Assembly: GCA_964406605.1 (NCBI GenBank)
Contig: CAYOSF010000002.1
Span: forward strand, 186,001 to 250,000
DNA length: 64,000 nt
From: CAYOSF01 sp964406605
GTDB taxonomy: Bacteria > Chloroflexota > Dehalococcoidia > DSTF01 > RBG-16-68-14
Direction of reading: 5' to 3'
Positions 48,741 through 57,039 of this stretch are shown here, piece after piece (positions within the stretch are counted from its first letter, which is position 1; the number at the start of each line of letters is the position of its first letter). The notes beneath the pieces are model-generated. The model ran no database searches. It had not been told where the DNA came from and saw only the letters and a program-made list of their open reading frames with translations. The position numbers were made by a program, and so were the translations under genes.

Positions 48741-51077
48741 CTAGCTCACTTCGGCCCGCGTCGGGACCACCTCGGAGCGGCTCAGCTGGCGGCGGTCGCC
48801 GGTGATCTCGAAGGCCCCCTCCAGCCGGATGTCCTCCGACGAGCTGCCCACGAGCACCTGGACCTCTCCCGGCTCCACCACGTACTGCATCTCCCGGTCG
48901 TAGAACGCGAGCTGGCTCGCGTCTAGGTGGAAGGCCACCCGCCGCGTCTCTCCCGCGTCGAGTGCGATGCGCTGGAAACCGGCGAGTTGCTTCACCGGCC
49001 GCGTCACGCTCGCGACCACGTCGTGGATGTAGAGCTGCGCCACCTCTTCTCCCGCGCGGGGGCCCGCGTTCGTCACCTCCACGCTCACATCGATGGCGCC
49101 CGAGGCCGGCACCTCGGCTGCGCTCAGCCGGAGGTTCGCATACTCGAAGTGCGTGTAGCTGAGACCGTGCCCGAAGGGGAAGAGCGGCGCGACCTCGAGG
49201 TCTGCATAGTCGCCCCTCCACTGGCTGCGTCCCCCCGACGGCTTGTGTCCGTAGTAGACCGGCACCTGCCCGACCGACCGGGGCAGCGAGACAGGCAGCT
49301 TGCCTCCCGGCGCCACGTCGCCGACCAGCACGTCCGCTATCGCGTTGCCGCCCTCTTCTCCCGGGAGCCACGCTTCCACCACGGCGGGCACGTGCTCCGC
49401 GATCCACGGGAGAGCGAGCGGCCGTCCGTTGATCAGCACCACCACAGTGGGCGTGCCGGTCGCCACGATCGTCTCCACCAACGCCTGCTGCACCCCCGGC
49501 AGCCCGAGGTCGGCTCGGTCCACGGACTCGCCGCTGGTGCAGCCTTCGGCCAGCCCGGACTTGCCCCCGACGACGACCACCGCCACATCGGCCTGACGCG
49601 CGGCCTCCTCCGCTTCGCCGAACCCGTCAGTCGAGTCGCCGAGAACGTCGCATCCGCGCGCGCTCAGGATCTCCGTCTCCGGCGCCATGTGGCCACGCAA
49701 TCCCTCCAGCACGCTGACCATCTCGACGCTGCCGGGCTCGGCAGGCGATGGCCCTCCTTCTCCTTCAGCCGCCAGCTCCAGATGCGCATCGTAGTGATAG
49801 TCTCCTTGTAGGAGCCGGACATCGTCGGCGCTCGGCCCGATCACGGCCAGCTTCGTCAGCGAGCGGTCGATCGGCGGCAGGTCGCCGTCGTTCTTCAGCA
49901 GCACGATCGACTTCTGAGCGATGCGCCGCGCCAGGTCCCGCTGCTCCGGCGTATCGAAGGCCACGGGCGCCGCCGCCGCGTCCACGAATGGGTCCTCGAA
50001 GAGGCCGAGTTCGAACTTCATCCGCAGCACCCTCGACAAGGCCCGGTCGACCAGCTCTTCGCTAACACGCCCGTCCGCCAGCGCCTCGCGAAGCGGCGCC
50101 CCGTAGTAGTTGAGTTCCGGCAGCTCGACGTCGAGCCCCGCCCCAAGGGCCAGCACCGCCGCCTCCTCCTTCGTCGCCGCCACACAGTGATAGGTCCTGA
50201 GCGTCGGGATCGTGACGTAGTCCGACACAACCACGCCCTCGAAGCCCAGATCCCCCCGCAGGAGCGTGTCCAGCAGTTCCGGCGAGGCCCCGCACGGGAT
50301 CCCGTCCAGCTCATGGTAGCCGTTCATGATCGAGCCTAGCTTCGCCTCACGGATGGCCGCCTCGAAGGGCGTCACGTAGACCTCCAGGAACTCGCGCCTC
50401 GGGATGTGGGCAGGCGCCCAGTTGAGCCCTCCCTCGGAGGCGCCGTAGCCCGCGAAGTGCTTCCCCGTCGCCACGATCCCCTGTCGCCGGTCCGCTCCCT
50501 GGAGGCCCTTCACGTAGGCGACGCCCGTCCGAGAGATCAGATACGGGTCCTCGCCGAACGTCTCCTCGGTGCGGCCCCAACGCGAATCACGGGCCACGTC
50601 CAGCACCGGCGCCAGCGCTTGATGCGCACCCACCGCCCGCATCTGCGTCCGGATGACCTCCGTCATCGCCTCGACCAGCCCCGGCTCCCAGGTGCTGGCG
50701 AGACCTATCGCCTGCGGAAAGCATGTCGCGTTCCGCGCCATGTAGCCGGCGCAGCTCTCCTCGTGAACGATCGCGGGGATGCCCAGGCGCGTATGCTCCA
50801 CCAGCAGCTTCTGTATCTCGTTCGCCATCCGGGCGCTCTCCTCCGGCCCCAGACCGGCCGCGCCGCCCACTCTGGTCACGTGCCCGATGCCGTGCGCGAG
50901 TGCCTCCCGCGCCTTCGTCTCCGAGAGCTGTCCGTCCTCGGTCAGCGCTCTCGGCGATACGCCTCCCAACTGCGCCACCTTCTCTCCGGGAGTCATGTGG
51001 CGGAGCAGGTCGCGGACCCGCTCCTCGACCGGCAGGCTCGAATCCCTGTACGGCAGCGATTCCTGGTCCTTGTCCAT
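48741..51077 (-). CDS. bglX: glycoside hydrolase family 3 beta-glucosidase/beta-xylosidase
   Basis: 778 residues. Domains in order: GH3 N-terminal barrel (about 20-330) with nucleophile Asp in FEGVVVSDYVTI (about 285), GH3 C-terminal alpha/beta sandwich (about 375-600) and a fibronectin III-like domain (about 680-750). GKHFAGYGASEGGLNWAP and RWGRTEETFGEDPYL are family blocks. There is no signal peptide, so it cleaves imported oligosaccharides or glycosides in the cytoplasm. AGGAGGT lies five bases before ATG 51077. It may act with the pentose genes at 52.6-58.7 kb, for example as a xylosidase/arabinosidase. Confidence 0.94.
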   Translation of the reverse strand: MDKDQESLPYRDSSLPVEERVRDLLRHMTPGEKVAQLGGVSPRALTEDGQLSETKAREALAHGIGHVTRVGGAAGLGPEESARMANEIQKLLVEHTRLGIPAIVHEESCAGYMARNATCFPQAIGLASTWEPGLVEAMTEVIRTQMRAVGAHQALAPVLDVARDSRWGRTEETFGEDPYLISRTGVAYVKGLQGADRRQGIVATGKHFAGYGASEGGLNWAPAHIPRREFLEVYVTPFEAAIREAKLGSIMNGYHELDGIPCGASPELLDTLLRGDLGFEGVVVSDYVTIPTLRTYHCVAATKEEAAVLALGAGLDVELPELNYYGAPLREALADGRVSEELVDRALSRVLRMKFELGLFEDPFVDAAAAPVAFDTPEQRDLARRIAQKSIVLLKNDGDLPPIDRSLTKLAVIGPSADDVRLLQGDYHYDAHLELAAEGEGGPSPAEPGSVEMVSVLEGLRGHMAPETEILSARGCDVLGDSTDGFGEAEEAARQADVAVVVVGGKSGLAEGCTSGESVDRADLGLPGVQQALVETIVATGTPTVVVLINGRPLALPWIAEHVPAVVEAWLPGEEGGNAIADVLVGDVAPGGKLPVSLPRSVGQVPVYYGHKPSGGRSQWRGDYADLEVAPLFPFGHGLSYTHFEYANLRLSAAEVPASGAIDVSVEVTNAGPRAGEEVAQLYIHDVVASVTRPVKQLAGFQRIALDAGETRRVAFHLDASQLAFYDREMQYVVEPGEVQVLVGSSSEDIRLEGAFEITGDRRQLSRSEVVPTRAEVS

Positions 51078-51270
51078 CACGCACCTCCTCGCCAGAGCAT
51101 AGTCGCACGCGGGAGGCCCGGCAACCCCCGAAATGCCGGCTTCCAGACATTGATCTCTTGACGCGGCCGGACACGTCGATTAGGGTGCAAACTGCCGGCA
51201 ACCGGGCCCGGAAAACCTGCCCGTCCAAGTCTCAGATCCAGTGCCCCGGACGAAGGAGAGGATGACAACC

Positions 51271-52344
51271 ATGACCAACCAAGACGCCTACGAGACGCTC
51301 ACCGCCGCTGTCGGCTTCCCCGGATCCGAACGCCTGCGCCGCGTGCTGGAGACACTGATGGACCCGCGCCAGGCGCAGATGGTCGCGGCCCTGCCGGGCA
51401 CCGCCGCGGAGGTCGCCGAAAAGACCGGATTCCCGGAGGACGAGGTGCAGAAAGTGCTCGACGACCTCTTCTTCAAGGGCGTCACTTTCCCCCGCGGCGA
51501 CTTCGTTAACCGCGAGTACTTCCGCTTCGCCCGCAACATCACCCAGCTACACGATGCCTCCATGGCCACCCAGGCCCGTGATGTGGTGAAGGACCGCTCG
51601 TACTACGAGGTCTGGTTCGACTTCATCATGAACGAGATGTATCCCCGCACGGGCGAGACCTACAAGAAGCTGAAGGCGCCGCTGACGCGCGTCATCCCGG
51701 CCTACAACGCCATCAAGGACCTGCCCGACATCCTGCCGTCGGAAAACTTCCCGGAGATGCTCAGGGCCCAGGAGACCATCGCCGTCGTGCCCTGTTCCTG
51801 CCGCTACTGCACCACCGCGGTCGACGAGCACTGCGACCGCACCAACGAGGAGGATCGCTGGAACTGCCTCCAGTTCGGCCGCGGCGCCGAGTACGCGATC
51901 AAGCGAGGGTCGGGCAAGCAACTGACCATCGAGGAAGCCCTCGAGCTGAACGAGAAGATAGAGGCCGAGGGGCTGGTCCATCAGTGGCCGGACCACGCCA
52001 CCATGACCGGCGTCAACACGAGCTGCCAGTGCTGTCGCGACTGCTGCATGATCTACGTCCCCGTGACCCAGGCGCAGCTTCCCATCGGCACCGCCTGGCA
52101 GAAGAGCCGCTACCAGGCGTACATGAACGACCTCGACTCCTGCGACGGCTGCCAGGACTGCGTCGATCGTTGCCCGTTTGACGCCATCTCGATGGGGAAG
52201 ACGGAGGGCAGCAGAAGGCTCAAGGCGATCATCATCGAGGATAGCTGTTTCGGCTGCGGTTCCTGCGTGTTGGGCTGCGAGCCCGGCGCCCTCAAGATGA
52301 AGCAGGTCCGGCCCGCGGAGTTCATCCCCGGCGCCGTCGCTTAG
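51271..52344 (+). CDS. iron-sulfur protein with two ferredoxin-like [4Fe-4S] motifs and a winged-helix N-terminus
   Basis: 357 residues from ATG 51271 (GGAGAGG nine bases upstream; ATG 51262 and GTG 51241 are alternatives). Residues about 30-80 (AALPGTAAEVAEKTGFPEDE, VQKVLDDLFFKGVTFPRGDF) resemble a winged-helix domain. A middle region has Cys clusters CSCRYC...HC...NC and CQCCRDCC. The C-terminus has two classic clusters, CDGCQDCVDRCP and CFGCGSCVLGCEP. Related proteins are annotated as 4Fe-4S binding proteins of anaerobic electron transfer. An electron carrier or redox sensor is likely. Confidence 0.88.
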   Translation: MTNQDAYETLTAAVGFPGSERLRRVLETLMDPRQAQMVAALPGTAAEVAEKTGFPEDEVQKVLDDLFFKGVTFPRGDFVNREYFRFARNITQLHDASMATQARDVVKDRSYYEVWFDFIMNEMYPRTGETYKKLKAPLTRVIPAYNAIKDLPDILPSENFPEMLRAQETIAVVPCSCRYCTTAVDEHCDRTNEEDRWNCLQFGRGAEYAIKRGSGKQLTIEEALELNEKIEAEGLVHQWPDHATMTGVNTSCQCCRDCCMIYVPVTQAQLPIGTAWQKSRYQAYMNDLDSCDGCQDCVDRCPFDAISMGKTEGSRRLKAIIIEDSCFGCGSCVLGCEPGALKMKQVRPAEFIPGAVA

Positions 52345-52356
52345 GCTGGCGGGGAC

Positions 52357-52550
52357 GCCAGAAATCACGCCCCGTCCCCGTAGCGCGGGCCTTCAGCCTG
52401 CGCCGTCCCTGCGTGCCGCGACGGCCGCCAGAAATCACGCCCCGGCCCTGTAGCGCGGGCCTTCAGCCTGCGCCGTGCCTCCGTGCCGCGACGGCCGCCA
52501 GAAATCACGGCCCCGCCCCCGTAGCGCAGGCCTTCAGCCTGCGCCGCGTC
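52357..52550. repeat. 2.8-copy, 70-bp tandem repeat containing a palindrome
   Basis: Units start at 52357, 52427 and 52497 with GCCAGAAATCACG. Each carries a palindromic core GCGCAGGC-CTTCA-GCCTGCGC (or the GCGCGGGC variant) preceded by CGTA. The copies differ at few positions. No frame runs through them. They lie between the iron-sulfur and xylulokinase genes. Confidence 0.8.
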
Positions 52551-52611
52551 TGTTGCGTCACCTTCGTCGTTTGCCACACACACCGCTCCGCCGTCTACAA
52601 TTGACCACGCC

Positions 52612-54138
52612 ATGACACCCACCCTGCTGGGCATCGATCTCGGCACCACCAGCCTGCGCGTGCTGGTCGTGGATGCGGACGGCGCCGTCGTCGGCCAGGC
52701 TTCCGCCTCCTATCCGACGGCCCAGCCGCGCCCCGGCTGGACGGAGCAGGATCCCGACGATTGGTGGGCGGCCTGCCGCTCCGCCCTCAACGAACTGGGA
52801 GCGCGCGGCCTGCTGAAGGACGTGCGTGCCGTCGGCCTCACCGGCCAGATGCACGGCTCCGTCTTCCTGGACCGCCGGCGTCGCGTCCTCCGCCCGGCCA
52901 TCCTCTGGAACGACCAGCGCACCGCCCAAGAAACCGCCGAGATCGAGAGCCGTCTCACCCGACGCCGCCTCATCAGCCTGACCGGCAACCGCGCCCTTAC
53001 CGGCTTCACCGCCCCCAAGGTCCTCTGGCTGCGTCGACACGAGCCGGGCCTGTTCCGCCGGCTGCGCCATCTGCTCCTGCCAAAGGACTACCTGCGCCTG
53101 CGCATGACCGGCGACCTGGCCACCGATGTCGCCGACGCCTCCGGCACGCTCCTCTTCGACGTACGCGCCCGCGCCTGGTCGGAAGAAATGATGCGCCTCC
53201 TCGATCTGGACGAATCGATCCTGCCCGCCGCCCTGGAGTCCCCGGCCGTCAGCGGCACCATGACTGCGAAGGCCGCGGCCGATCTGGGGCTGGCTCGGGG
53301 CACGCCTGTCGTCGCCGGGGCCGGAGACCAGGCGGCGGGCGCTGTCGGCGCGGGTGCCGTATCACCGGGCTTGGTGATGGTCAGCCTCGGCACCTCCGGC
53401 GTCGTCTTCACCTCCGCCGCGCGTCCCGCCATCCAGCGTGCAGGACGGCTGCACGCGTTCTGTCACGCCGCGCCGGGCGTCTGGCACGTCATGGGCGTCA
53501 TGCTCTCGGCCGGGGGCTCCATGAGCTGGCTCGCCGCGGCTTTGGGCAAGAGCGAGGCCCGGCTCGCGCGCATGGCAGGCCGTTCCCCCGTCGGGGCGGG
53601 CGGCCTCGTCTTCCTCCCGTACCTGAGCGGCGAGCGCACCCCCCACGCCGATCCCGCCGCCCGAGGCGCTTTCGTCGGCCTGACGGCCGCCCACGGCCCG
53701 GGCGATCTGGCGCGCGCCGTGATGGAGGGAGTTGCCTTCGGCCTGCGCGACTGCCTGGAGCTGGTTCGATCTCTCCGCCTGCCCATCGAGGAGGTGCGGC
53801 TCACTGGCGGCGGGGCCCGCAGCCCCGTTTGGCGTCAGATCGTGGCCGACGTCCTGGGCGTGCCCATCATGGGCCTGGCGGCGGAGGAGGGCCCGGCCCA
53901 CGGCGCGGCCCTGCTGGCCGGCGTCGGCGCCGGTATCTGGAGCGACGTCCCGGAGGCCTGCCAAGCCGCCGTCCGCACGGCCGGCCGCGTCGAGCCGCGT
54001 TCCCAAACCGCCATTGCATACGATGCCCTCCACGACCGCTACCGTGACCTCTATCCGAAGCTGAAGGGAACCTTCTCAGCCCTGGGCGCCATTGCTGCCG
54101 ACACATCCAGAGAGGATACGACCCATGCCGAAAGCTAG
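52612..54138 (+). CDS. xylB: xylulokinase (FGGY family)
   Basis: 508 residues. ATP-binding GIDLGTTSLRVLVVD at the N-terminus, TGQMHGSVFLDRRRRVLRP and WNDQRT (the xylulokinase substrate loop), then GAGDQAAGAVGAGA and YLSGERTPHADPAARGAFVG (described in part), and LTGGGARSPVWRQIVADVLG. It phosphorylates D-xylulose to xylulose 5-phosphate for the pentose phosphate pathway. No xylose isomerase is in the window. The thioesterase start codon lies inside its last 14 bases. Confidence 0.94.
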   Translation: MTPTLLGIDLGTTSLRVLVVDADGAVVGQASASYPTAQPRPGWTEQDPDDWWAACRSALNELGARGLLKDVRAVGLTGQMHGSVFLDRRRRVLRPAILWNDQRTAQETAEIESRLTRRRLISLTGNRALTGFTAPKVLWLRRHEPGLFRRLRHLLLPKDYLRLRMTGDLATDVADASGTLLFDVRARAWSEEMMRLLDLDESILPAALESPAVSGTMTAKAAADLGLARGTPVVAGAGDQAAGAVGAGAVSPGLVMVSLGTSGVVFTSAARPAIQRAGRLHAFCHAAPGVWHVMGVMLSAGGSMSWLAAALGKSEARLARMAGRSPVGAGGLVFLPYLSGERTPHADPAARGAFVGLTAAHGPGDLARAVMEGVAFGLRDCLELVRSLRLPIEEVRLTGGGARSPVWRQIVADVLGVPIMGLAAEEGPAHGAALLAGVGAGIWSDVPEACQAAVRTAGRVEPRSQTAIAYDALHDRYRDLYPKLKGTFSALGAIAADTSREDTTHAES

Positions 54139-54607
54139 TCGCTGGCACCAACCCCGCAGGTGGCGTCTCCCCACTACAGGCACCTGGGAGGAACGCCTGG
54201 CCGTCGTCCAGTCCTGGGACCTGCATCCCTACTGGCGGCTCCTGGGCGTCGAGGTGGTCGGCCTGGGACCTGGCACTAGCAAGCTCCACGTCGGCCTCGA
54301 CCCGGAGAAGCACGGCGCCTGGCCTCACGGCGGCCTGCTCAGCAGCCTGGTGGACATGTCGGTGGCGATCGCCCTCTTCGCCGCCTACGGTCCGGAGGAC
54401 GACGACGTCATCGCCCACGCCACCGCCGACCTGAACGTGACCTTCGTCGACGCCGCCGAGGGCAGCGACATCTTCGCGGAGGGGCGCATCGTGCGCAAGG
54501 CCCGCACCGCGGCCTTCGGCGCCGCCGAGGTCCGCGACGGGAACGGCCGGCTAATCGCCCTAGGCCGTGCCACCTTCCTCATCCGCCGCGAGTCCGCGGG
54601 CGACTGA
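54125..54607 (+). CDS. PaaI-type hotdog thioesterase
   Basis: 160 residues from MPKASRWHQPRRW. HGGLLSSLVDMSVAIALFAA near residue 67 is the conserved hotdog helix (HGG...D), and ATADLNVTFVDAA follows. It hydrolyses acyl- or aryl-CoA thioesters. The basic N-terminus is not typical of PaaI. It overlaps xylB by 14 bases, so the two are translationally coupled, though they have no obvious metabolic link. Confidence 0.88.
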   Translation: MPKASRWHQPRRWRLPTTGTWEERLAVVQSWDLHPYWRLLGVEVVGLGPGTSKLHVGLDPEKHGAWPHGGLLSSLVDMSVAIALFAAYGPEDDDVIAHATADLNVTFVDAAEGSDIFAEGRIVRKARTAAFGAAEVRDGNGRLIALGRATFLIRRESAGD

Positions 54608-54716
54608 CACCCTACGACGCGCCCGCGCATTGACCGCGGCAGAAATGCGACACAACGGAGGGAACGGCTCCTCCCCGTGTCCCCGGGCCCGGCACCAGGG
54701 TGCCTTAGGGAGAGTT

Positions 54717-54742
54717 CAGAGTCCTTGCCGGGAAGGACTCTG
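54717..54742. terminator. bidirectional terminator-like hairpin
   Basis: CAGAGTCCTT, loop GCCGGG, AAGGACTCTG: a perfect 10-bp stem between the convergent thioesterase and isomerase genes. No run of T on either side. Confidence 0.45.
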
Positions 54743-54891
54743 GCGGAGGGTTCCGGCACGTCCACCAGATCCATACCAATACCACTGGGCGGGTGGGTGG
54801 GATAGAAGGGCTGAGCTTGCTGGGCGATCTCGATCAAACGCCCCATGGTGGGCAGCGTCACCCTGACGACTGGATGCTTCCCGCCCTCCTG

Positions 54892-56310
54892 CTACCCCCG
54901 GTGGTAGTACACCTCCCACGCCAGGTACTTCGTCAGCGCCTCGTGGACGGCATCTGCCACGAGCGAAAGGTTCACCGAGACGTGGTGCTCGTACCCTTGC
55001 TCGCAGATGTGGCGTAGCAGCTTCTGGAAGCCGGGCACCTCCACGACCCCAAAGCCGCCGAACGTGTCGATCAGATCATCGGTGAACCGGCCTTCACCGA
55101 CGTATGCTACGATCGCGCCCCTCAGGTCGTCGGTGCTGACGCGAAGATAGGTGAACGGCTCGGCCTTCACCCGTCCCCGGACCGTACCCCACGTGTTCTC
55201 CTTGCCCACCGTCCCCGCGATGATCGCCTGGTAGTCCATCACCGCCGACTCCTCGACGAACACGCTCCTCGGCAAGTTCGAGCAGTGGAAGACGACGCCC
55301 TTGTTCGGGTCGTCGCCGTAGTTGTTGTTCCAGTCCACGATAGCGCTCGGCCTGCCCGACGCGAGCGCCAGCGCGTACATCCCGACCGCCCCCGCGATGT
55401 CCGTCTCGCACGCCGATGGCGCCAGCCTGTCGCTCATCATGCTCATCAGCGCGCACGGCACCACGCCGAAGTGCTCCTGCAGACTCGTCCAGCACTGGAT
55501 CGCCGTCGCGTCGTACTCGTTCTCGCTCACCCACTCGTCGATCACCGCTCCGAGCTTCGCCAGCTTGGTCATCGCCGCGGCCGGGACCTCGGCCGCGTTG
55601 GCGTAGGCCCGCAGCGCCTCTGCCTTCTCCCGCACGCGCGGGTCGTCGTCCGACAAGGCCTCAACCCGCCCCAGCGCCTCCGACAGGTCCAGCGTCTCGA
55701 CCGTGATCCCGCCGCGCTCCAGCAGCTTCTCGCTGAACCGCACCGTGTTGAACGCAGACGGCCGCGCGCCCAACAGACCGAATCGCGCGCCCCTCAGCCC
55801 CTTCACAACGCGGCATGTGCCGGCGAAATGCCGCAGGTCCTGACGGAAACTCTCGCTCTCCGGATCGACCGTGTGCAGCGTCGTCAAGGAGAACCGGGTG
55901 CCGTACTGCCGCAGGTTGTTGCACACCGACAGTTTGCCGCAGAAGCTGTCGCGCCGGTGCTCGATCGACATCCGGCCGGCGTCGTCGGCGAAGGCGTGCA
56001 CCAGCACCGGCACGCCCAGGTCGGCGAACCGCAGCGCGTTCGCTACGCCGCGCTCGTCGCCGAAGTTGGGTAGCGTCACCAACACCCCGTCGATCTCATC
56101 TCGATGCCTCGCGAACAGGTCGGCGCACTTGCGCGCGTCGCTCAGGCTCTCGACGCCGCCGTACTCGGTGTCGTCCGGGCCCAGCGTGACGGCTTGGACT
56201 CCCTCGCTTTCGAGCACCTTGAGGATGGCGTCGCGCCCTGACTGGCAGAGGTGGCTGGGGAAGAACCCGCGGTTGCCCACGATGACTCCGAGCGTGACGT
56301 CCTGTTTCAT
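54892..56310 (-). CDS. L-fucose/L-arabinose isomerase family protein
   Basis: 472 residues from MKQDVTLGVIVGNRGFFPSH; AAGGAGA five bases before ATG 56310 sets the start (ATG 56331 is less likely). The architecture is that of the fucose isomerase C-terminal-domain family: an alpha/beta N-terminal part with VLVTLPNFGDE, a middle CWTSLQEHFGVVPCALMSMM (Glu near residue 295, one of the expected metal ligands), then VDWNNNYGDDPNKGVVFHCS. It lies downstream of ribulokinase and ribulose-5-phosphate epimerase genes, so it probably interconverts L-arabinose and L-ribulose in place of AraA; fucose or another aldose remains possible. Confidence 0.9.
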   Translation of the reverse strand: MKQDVTLGVIVGNRGFFPSHLCQSGRDAILKVLESEGVQAVTLGPDDTEYGGVESLSDARKCADLFARHRDEIDGVLVTLPNFGDERGVANALRFADLGVPVLVHAFADDAGRMSIEHRRDSFCGKLSVCNNLRQYGTRFSLTTLHTVDPESESFRQDLRHFAGTCRVVKGLRGARFGLLGARPSAFNTVRFSEKLLERGGITVETLDLSEALGRVEALSDDDPRVREKAEALRAYANAAEVPAAAMTKLAKLGAVIDEWVSENEYDATAIQCWTSLQEHFGVVPCALMSMMSDRLAPSACETDIAGAVGMYALALASGRPSAIVDWNNNYGDDPNKGVVFHCSNLPRSVFVEESAVMDYQAIIAGTVGKENTWGTVRGRVKAEPFTYLRVSTDDLRGAIVAYVGEGRFTDDLIDTFGGFGVVEVPGFQKLLRHICEQGYEHHVSVNLSLVADAVHEALTKYLAWEVYYHRG

Positions 56311-56382
56311 GGCGATCTCCTTCTGCGCCATCTGGCTCAGCCGCCCGACTGCCCCAGGCGACGCGCTCGTTCCATGCCGGGA

Positions 56383-57039
56383 CTACTGGCCGTATTCGGC
56401 AGTGTAGCGCTCGTGGAGCCTAGCGATGTCGTCCGGCGAGATGGGCACCGGCTCGCCGAGCTGGTGCGCGACGGCGGCCGTGCGCGCCGCGTCCTCACAC
56501 ATCACCGCCGCCTTGATCGCGGCCAGCGGCGTCGTGCCGACAGAAAACACGCCGTGGTTCCGCATGATGATCGCCGGGGACTTCGGGTTCGGCCCCTCAC
56601 GTAGCAGCCGCACCACCTCGCGCCCGATCTCTTCGCCGCCGACCAGCGCGAACCCCCCGCACGGGATCGGCCCGCCGAACTCGTCCGCCATCGCCGTCAG
56701 TATGCAGGGGATGTCGCGCCCGAGCGCCGCCCACGCCGTGGCATACGTGCTGTGCGTGTGCACGATCCCGCCTACCTCCGGCATTTCACGATAGATGTAG
56801 CAGTGCGTCGCCGTGTCGGACGACGGCTTGTGCCCGCCCTCGACGACGTTCGCCCTCTCATCCATCACCACCATGCTCTCCGGCGTGAGGTCTTCGTACC
56901 GGATACCTGTCGGCTTGATGACCACGTGTCCGGTGTCCGGGTCGCGAGCGCTCAGGTTTCCTCCCGTCCAGACCACCAGCCCGTGGCGCGGCAGCTCGAC
57001 GTGCAGCTCCGCCACCGTCTTGCGCAGCGCTTCCAGCAT
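56383..57039 (-). CDS. araD: L-ribulose-5-phosphate 4-epimerase (class II aldolase family)
   Basis: 218 residues from MLEALRKTVAELHVELPRHG. Zinc-binding His residues lie in GGIVHTHSTYATAWAALG (two His) and IIMRNHGVFSVGTT; GNLSARDPDTGHVVIKPTGI is the phosphate-binding block. It converts L-ribulose 5-phosphate to D-xylulose 5-phosphate. Start ATG 57039 shares one base with the ribulokinase stop (TGATG). Upstream the frame is open for about 1500 bases inside the ribulokinase gene, but this is Arg/Gly-rich shadow. Confidence 0.94.
   Translation of the reverse strand: MLEALRKTVAELHVELPRHGLVVWTGGNLSARDPDTGHVVIKPTGIRYEDLTPESMVVMDERANVVEGGHKPSSDTATHCYIYREMPEVGGIVHTHSTYATAWAALGRDIPCILTAMADEFGGPIPCGGFALVGGEEIGREVVRLLREGPNPKSPAIIMRNHGVFSVGTTPLAAIKAAVMCEDAARTAAVAHQLGEPVPISPDDIARLHERYTAEYGQ

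Noticed and set aside
48694..49407. N-terminal extension of the aminotransferase frame
   Set aside because: It overlaps the GH3 gene in another frame and has Arg/Gly-rich chance composition; the family start is the GTG at 48693.
52357..52550. Possible CRISPR array
   Set aside because: The 70-bp units are contiguous, with no unique spacers, and no cas genes are in the window.
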